DNA of 64,000 bases from Clostridia bacterium (GTDB taxonomy: Bacteria; Bacillota; Clostridia; Oscillospirales; Acutalibacteraceae): the NCBI GenBank assembly GCA_017521925.1, contig JAFXBG010000009.1, forward strand, positions 62,001-126,000. Reading direction: 5' to 3'. Numbering within the stretch: the first letter of the stretch is position 1; every line of letters begins with the position of its first letter. The notes beneath the pieces were generated by a model. The model searched no databases and was not told the origin of the DNA. It saw only the letters and a list, made by a program, of their open reading frames with translations. The position numbers and the translations under genes were made by a program. Positions 61,402 through 64,000 of this stretch are shown piece after piece.

Positions 61402-61976
61402 TTAATGATAATATGTCTAAGCCTGAACTCAGAGTGCATTTTAAAGAGATGCGTGAAGGCTTAACCAAAGACTACAGACGAAGCATGGATTATGAAATAG
61501 AGAGCCGTATTATGTGTTCTACTTTTTATTCCGAAGCTGATATAATTTTTACTTATGTGTCAACAGATCCAGAGCCTGATACCTTGGGGATTATTCACGG
61601 AGCGTTTGCCAATGGCAAGAAGGTGGCCGTACCAAAATGTACCGACAAAGGAATTATGGAGTTTTATTTGATTGATTCCGTAAATGACCTGAAAAAGGGC
61701 AAGTTTGGCATAATGGAACCTGATGAAAGCATGTGTAAAAAGGCTGTTTGTACAGAGAATAGCCTTTGTATTGTACCCGGTTTAAGCTTTGACGCACAGG
61801 GTTACCGCCTTGGCAGAGGCGGCGGATATTACGACAGGTTCTTAAAAGACTTCAAAGGAAAAAGTGCAGGCCTGTGTTATCACAGCTTTTTAAGGCTTAC
61901 CTTGCCGAAGGATACATTTGACATTCCCGTGGATATACTAGTAACAGAAAATTTTTTAAGGGAGATTAAATCCTAA
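61392..61976 (+). CDS. 5-formyltetrahydrofolate cyclo-ligase
   Basis: The GTG at 61392 fits AAGGAG at 61378-61383; the next ATG (61413) is too far. The 194-residue protein has the conserved GLSFDAQGYRLGRGGGYYDR motif, which binds ATP/folate, and VAVPKCTDKG earlier. It converts 5-formyl-THF to 5,10-methenyl-THF, feeding the folate pool used by ThyX two genes upstream. Confidence 0.95.
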   Translation: MPVINDNMSKPELRVHFKEMREGLTKDYRRSMDYEIESRIMCSTFYSEADIIFTYVSTDPEPDTLGIIHGAFANGKKVAVPKCTDKGIMEFYLIDSVNDLKKGKFGIMEPDESMCKKAVCTENSLCIVPGLSFDAQGYRLGRGGGYYDRFLKDFKGKSAGLCYHSFLRLTLPKDTFDIPVDILVTENFLREIKS

Positions 61977-62006
61977 GCTATAACTTTTCAGGAAAGGACA
62001 GTAGCT

Positions 62007-63419
62007 ATGAGTGATATGAATCAGAATAATAAATTTGAAAATGAGCAAAACTTTGAGGTTGAGCTTTACCGTCGCAGAAAAGCCGAGGGCTTCAGGCTTA
62101 ATATCGGTTCTGACGTTCCTGCATCAGACAATACTCAGGTGTTCGAAAGAGGTAAAAAAGAAAATGCGGTAGCGGATACTCACACCGAGTCTTCCAACGA
62201 AATCACCTCGTTCAGTAATGAGTCTACCCGTGCACAGATAGAGCGCGCCTCCAAAAAAGCTATCAAAGCCGAGAAACGCGAGGCTAAAAAGGTAAGAAAG
62301 ATTAAGTCTGTCAGAAATAAGAAGATTTATCGTATTGCATGGCTTCTGCTTGTGATTATTCTTTCTGCTGTTATGGCAGAGTTCTTCGTGTCAGGTTTTA
62401 ACGACCTTTTTGCCGTTTCCCGCACTCAGGAAGAAATGGTTACGGTTATTATTTCTGTGGGTGATGATACTGATGATATCGCCAAAAAGCTTGAGGGTAA
62501 GGGCGTTGTAGATTCTGCGATGTTCTTTTCTATGTTCTTAGGTCTTACAGGCAAAGGCGATGAAATTGAACCGGGTGTATATGAGGTTGCAACAAATAAG
62601 GACTACCTTGGTGTAGTTAACTACTTAAGAAATATCGATAATCGTCAGACCACAATTACCCTGCAGTTCACAGAGGGTATGACAGTTCTTGAGGTTGCCG
62701 AACAGCTTTACGACTCGGGCGTAACATCAGATAAAGATAAGTTTTTGCAGCTTTGCAATTCCTCAGAGTTTGATGAGGATTACAGCTTTATTGCCGATGT
62801 TGAGGAGAACGATGAACGTATATATAAGCTTGAGGGTTATCTGTTCCCGGATACCTACGAATTTTATGTTGATGAAGATCCTGCTCTTACAATAAGCAGA
62901 TTCCTTGATAACTTTGATACAAGAGTCTGCAAGACAAAGCTGGAGCTTGCAGGTTACAGCGAAAAAATCACAATTGAGGACTTTGCCGCAAGAAACGGAA
63001 AGTCTATAGACGAAATTGTAAATATAGCATCCATTGTTCAGGGGGAGGCGGCAAATGTTGAGGATATGTTCAACGTTGCTTCCGTTATCGAAAACCGTCT
63101 TGAACGCGGTGCTTCTATGGATATTCATACCCTTGGTATGGATTCAACACAGTTCTATCCCTATAATTCTTATGAGGAAATCCCCGAGGATATCAGGGAT
63201 ACCTTTGAAAGTGCTTACGAAACTTACGATTCAGAGGGTTTACCTCCAGGTGCAATCTGTTCTCCCGGTCTTGATGCAATTACTGCGGCGGTTAACCCGA
63301 ACTCTACCAACTATTTCTATTTCTGCCACGGCACAGGTGCTGACGGCGAAAACACTTCTTACTATGCCTCAAGTTTTTATGAGCATCAGGCAAATCTAGT
63401 AGCGGCAGGTTTGAACTAA
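62007..63419 (+). CDS. mltG: Endolytic murein transglycosylase MltG
   Basis: The 470-residue protein has a charged cytoplasmic N-terminal region of about 110 residues, one transmembrane helix (about residues 111-133, IAWLLLVIILSAVMAEFFV), and the YceG domain. The catalytic glutamate is Glu347 in IVQGEAAN, followed by NVASVIENRLERG and the typical ending GLPPGAICSPGLDAI. It cuts nascent peptidoglycan strands and sets glycan length. AAAGGACAG precedes the start. Confidence 0.95.
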   Translation: MSDMNQNNKFENEQNFEVELYRRRKAEGFRLNIGSDVPASDNTQVFERGKKENAVADTHTESSNEITSFSNESTRAQIERASKKAIKAEKREAKKVRKIKSVRNKKIYRIAWLLLVIILSAVMAEFFVSGFNDLFAVSRTQEEMVTVIISVGDDTDDIAKKLEGKGVVDSAMFFSMFLGLTGKGDEIEPGVYEVATNKDYLGVVNYLRNIDNRQTTITLQFTEGMTVLEVAEQLYDSGVTSDKDKFLQLCNSSEFDEDYSFIADVEENDERIYKLEGYLFPDTYEFYVDEDPALTISRFLDNFDTRVCKTKLELAGYSEKITIEDFAARNGKSIDEIVNIASIVQGEAANVEDMFNVASVIENRLERGASMDIHTLGMDSTQFYPYNSYEEIPEDIRDTFESAYETYDSEGLPPGAICSPGLDAITAAVNPNSTNYFYFCHGTGADGENTSYYASSFYEHQANLVAAGLN

Positions 63420-64000
63420 TGAATGAAAATTTATTGATACCGGAGGTTTTATCTCCTGCAGGCGATATGGAGGCTCTGGATGCGGCACTGCGTTTTGGTG
63501 CAGATGCAGTGTATCTTGCGTATACTGAATTCGGTATGCGTACTGCTCCTAAAAACTTCGATGCAGAGGGATTGAGAATTGCAGCAGAAAAGGTACACGC
63601 AATGGGTAAAAAGCTGTACCTTACCTGCAATACACTGCCTCGTTTTGACCAGATTGAGCGGCTTCCTCAGTTTTTGCAGTATGCCGAAAGCGTGGGTGTT
63701 GACGCATTTATTATTGCCGACCTGGGAGTTTTTGAGCTTGCTAAAAAGTATGCTCCCAAGGTGGCACGCCATATTTCAACCCAGGCAGGTATTGTTAACC
63801 ACGAAAGTGCCAAGGCTTTTTATAATATGGGTGCCGAAAGGGTAGTACTTGCCCGTGAACTTTCTTTGGAGGAAATTGCTGAAATCAGAGCGAGAGTTCC
63901 CAAAGAGCTTGAGATTGAATGTTTTGTTCACGGTGCAATGTGTGTGTCTTTTTCAGGCAGATGCCTTATTTCAAGCTACTTGACAGGCAGAGATGCCAAC
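63419..64000 (+). CDS. Peptidase U32 family protein (partial, C-terminus beyond the window)
   Basis: The ATG at 63419 overlaps the mltG stop by one base and the frame stays open to the window end (194 residues seen). The start (LLIPEVLSPAGDMEALDAAL), FGADAVYLAYTEFGMR and VFVHGAMCVSFSGRC-like ECFVHGAMCVSFSGRCLISS with its conserved cysteines are the U32 signature. Members include collagenase-like peptidases and tRNA or ubiquinone hydroxylation proteins (RlhA, TrhP, UbiU); TrhP-type tRNA hydroxylation is common in Firmicutes next to mltG, but the choice here is inferred. Confidence 0.93.
   Translation, partial: MNENLLIPEVLSPAGDMEALDAALRFGADAVYLAYTEFGMRTAPKNFDAEGLRIAAEKVHAMGKKLYLTCNTLPRFDQIERLPQFLQYAESVGVDAFIIADLGVFELAKKYAPKVARHISTQAGIVNHESAKAFYNMGAERVVLARELSLEEIAEIRARVPKELEIECFVHGAMCVSFSGRCLISSYLTGRDAN

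Noticed and set aside
1..64000. Insertion sequences, integrons or CRISPR arrays
   Set aside because: No transposase, integrase or Cas-like protein and no regular repeat-spacer pattern was seen in either strand.

Overview
The window looks like a chromosomal segment from a gut or rumen Clostridia member of the Oscillospiraceae, close in style to starch-degrading Ruminococcus (the R. bromii type). This is inferred from the following: dockerin modules on an extracellular amylase, on a small exported protein and on an endolysin; a cohesin-like lipoprotein; Thr/Pro-rich linkers; CBM26-like starch-binding modules; a teichoic-acid-type exporter; flavin-dependent ThyX; NifS/NifU; RNase J; a GdpP-rplI-dnaB cluster and a tilS-hpt-ftsH cluster. 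Strong AGGAGG ribosome sites with frequent TTG and GTG starts also fit Firmicutes.

Layout. 1-1.76 kb (minus): partial rmuC and an S1-domain protein. 1.9-5.2 kb (plus): cohesin-like lipoprotein, cyclophilin lipoprotein, HAD phosphatase, VTT membrane protein. 5.2-5.93 kb: a lone gene for a degenerate ABC-ATPase-like protein, bracketed by two identical hairpins. 5.95-10.0 kb (minus): potABCD polyamine uptake operon. 10.3-13.5 kb: secreted GH13 amylase with dockerin and starch-binding modules. 13.7-16.0 kb: ABC-2 polysaccharide exporter and TarI/IspD-like cytidylyltransferase. 16.16 kb: tRNA-Leu(CAG) followed by a structured repeat. 16.6-35.6 kb: a cell-surface operon of a membrane-anchored protein, a 3631-residue surface protein, a 2193-residue beta-helix-type protein, a 37-residue peptide and a dockerin-only protein. 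35.76 kb: azoreductase remnant. 36.13 kb: tRNA-Val(TAC) followed by a second copy of the repeat. 36.5-37.4 kb (minus): XRE regulator with membrane segments. 37.6-39.5 kb: cytoplasmic GH13 enzyme and nrdR. 39.6-41.7 kb (minus): rnhA-nifS-nifU. 42-51.7 kb: RNase J, gdpP, rplI, dnaB, tilS, hpt, ftsH. 51.9-54.7 kb: uvrA. 54.8-59.3 kb: a phage-derived cassette of tail-fibre-like protein, carbohydrate-binding protein, GH25 endolysin with half a dockerin, and holin. 59.4-64 kb: thyX, tmk, DJ-1/PfpI protein, 5-formyl-THF cyclo-ligase, mltG and a partial U32 peptidase.

How the parts relate. The surface genes suggest an organism that assembles starch-degrading enzymes by cohesin-dockerin pairing. The 1.04-kaa amylase would digest starch outside the cell, and the cytoplasmic GH13 enzyme could finish imported oligosaccharides. 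The housekeeping clusters are conventional.

The most unusual signal is a structured repeat found immediately after both tRNA genes. A 107-nt core is shared by the two copies and shows compensatory base changes. The flanks of each copy are taken from the local tRNA: a reverse-complement copy of the T arm on the left and a second copy of the tRNA 3' end with CCA on the right. The two copies lie in the same orientation on either side of the giant surface-protein operon.
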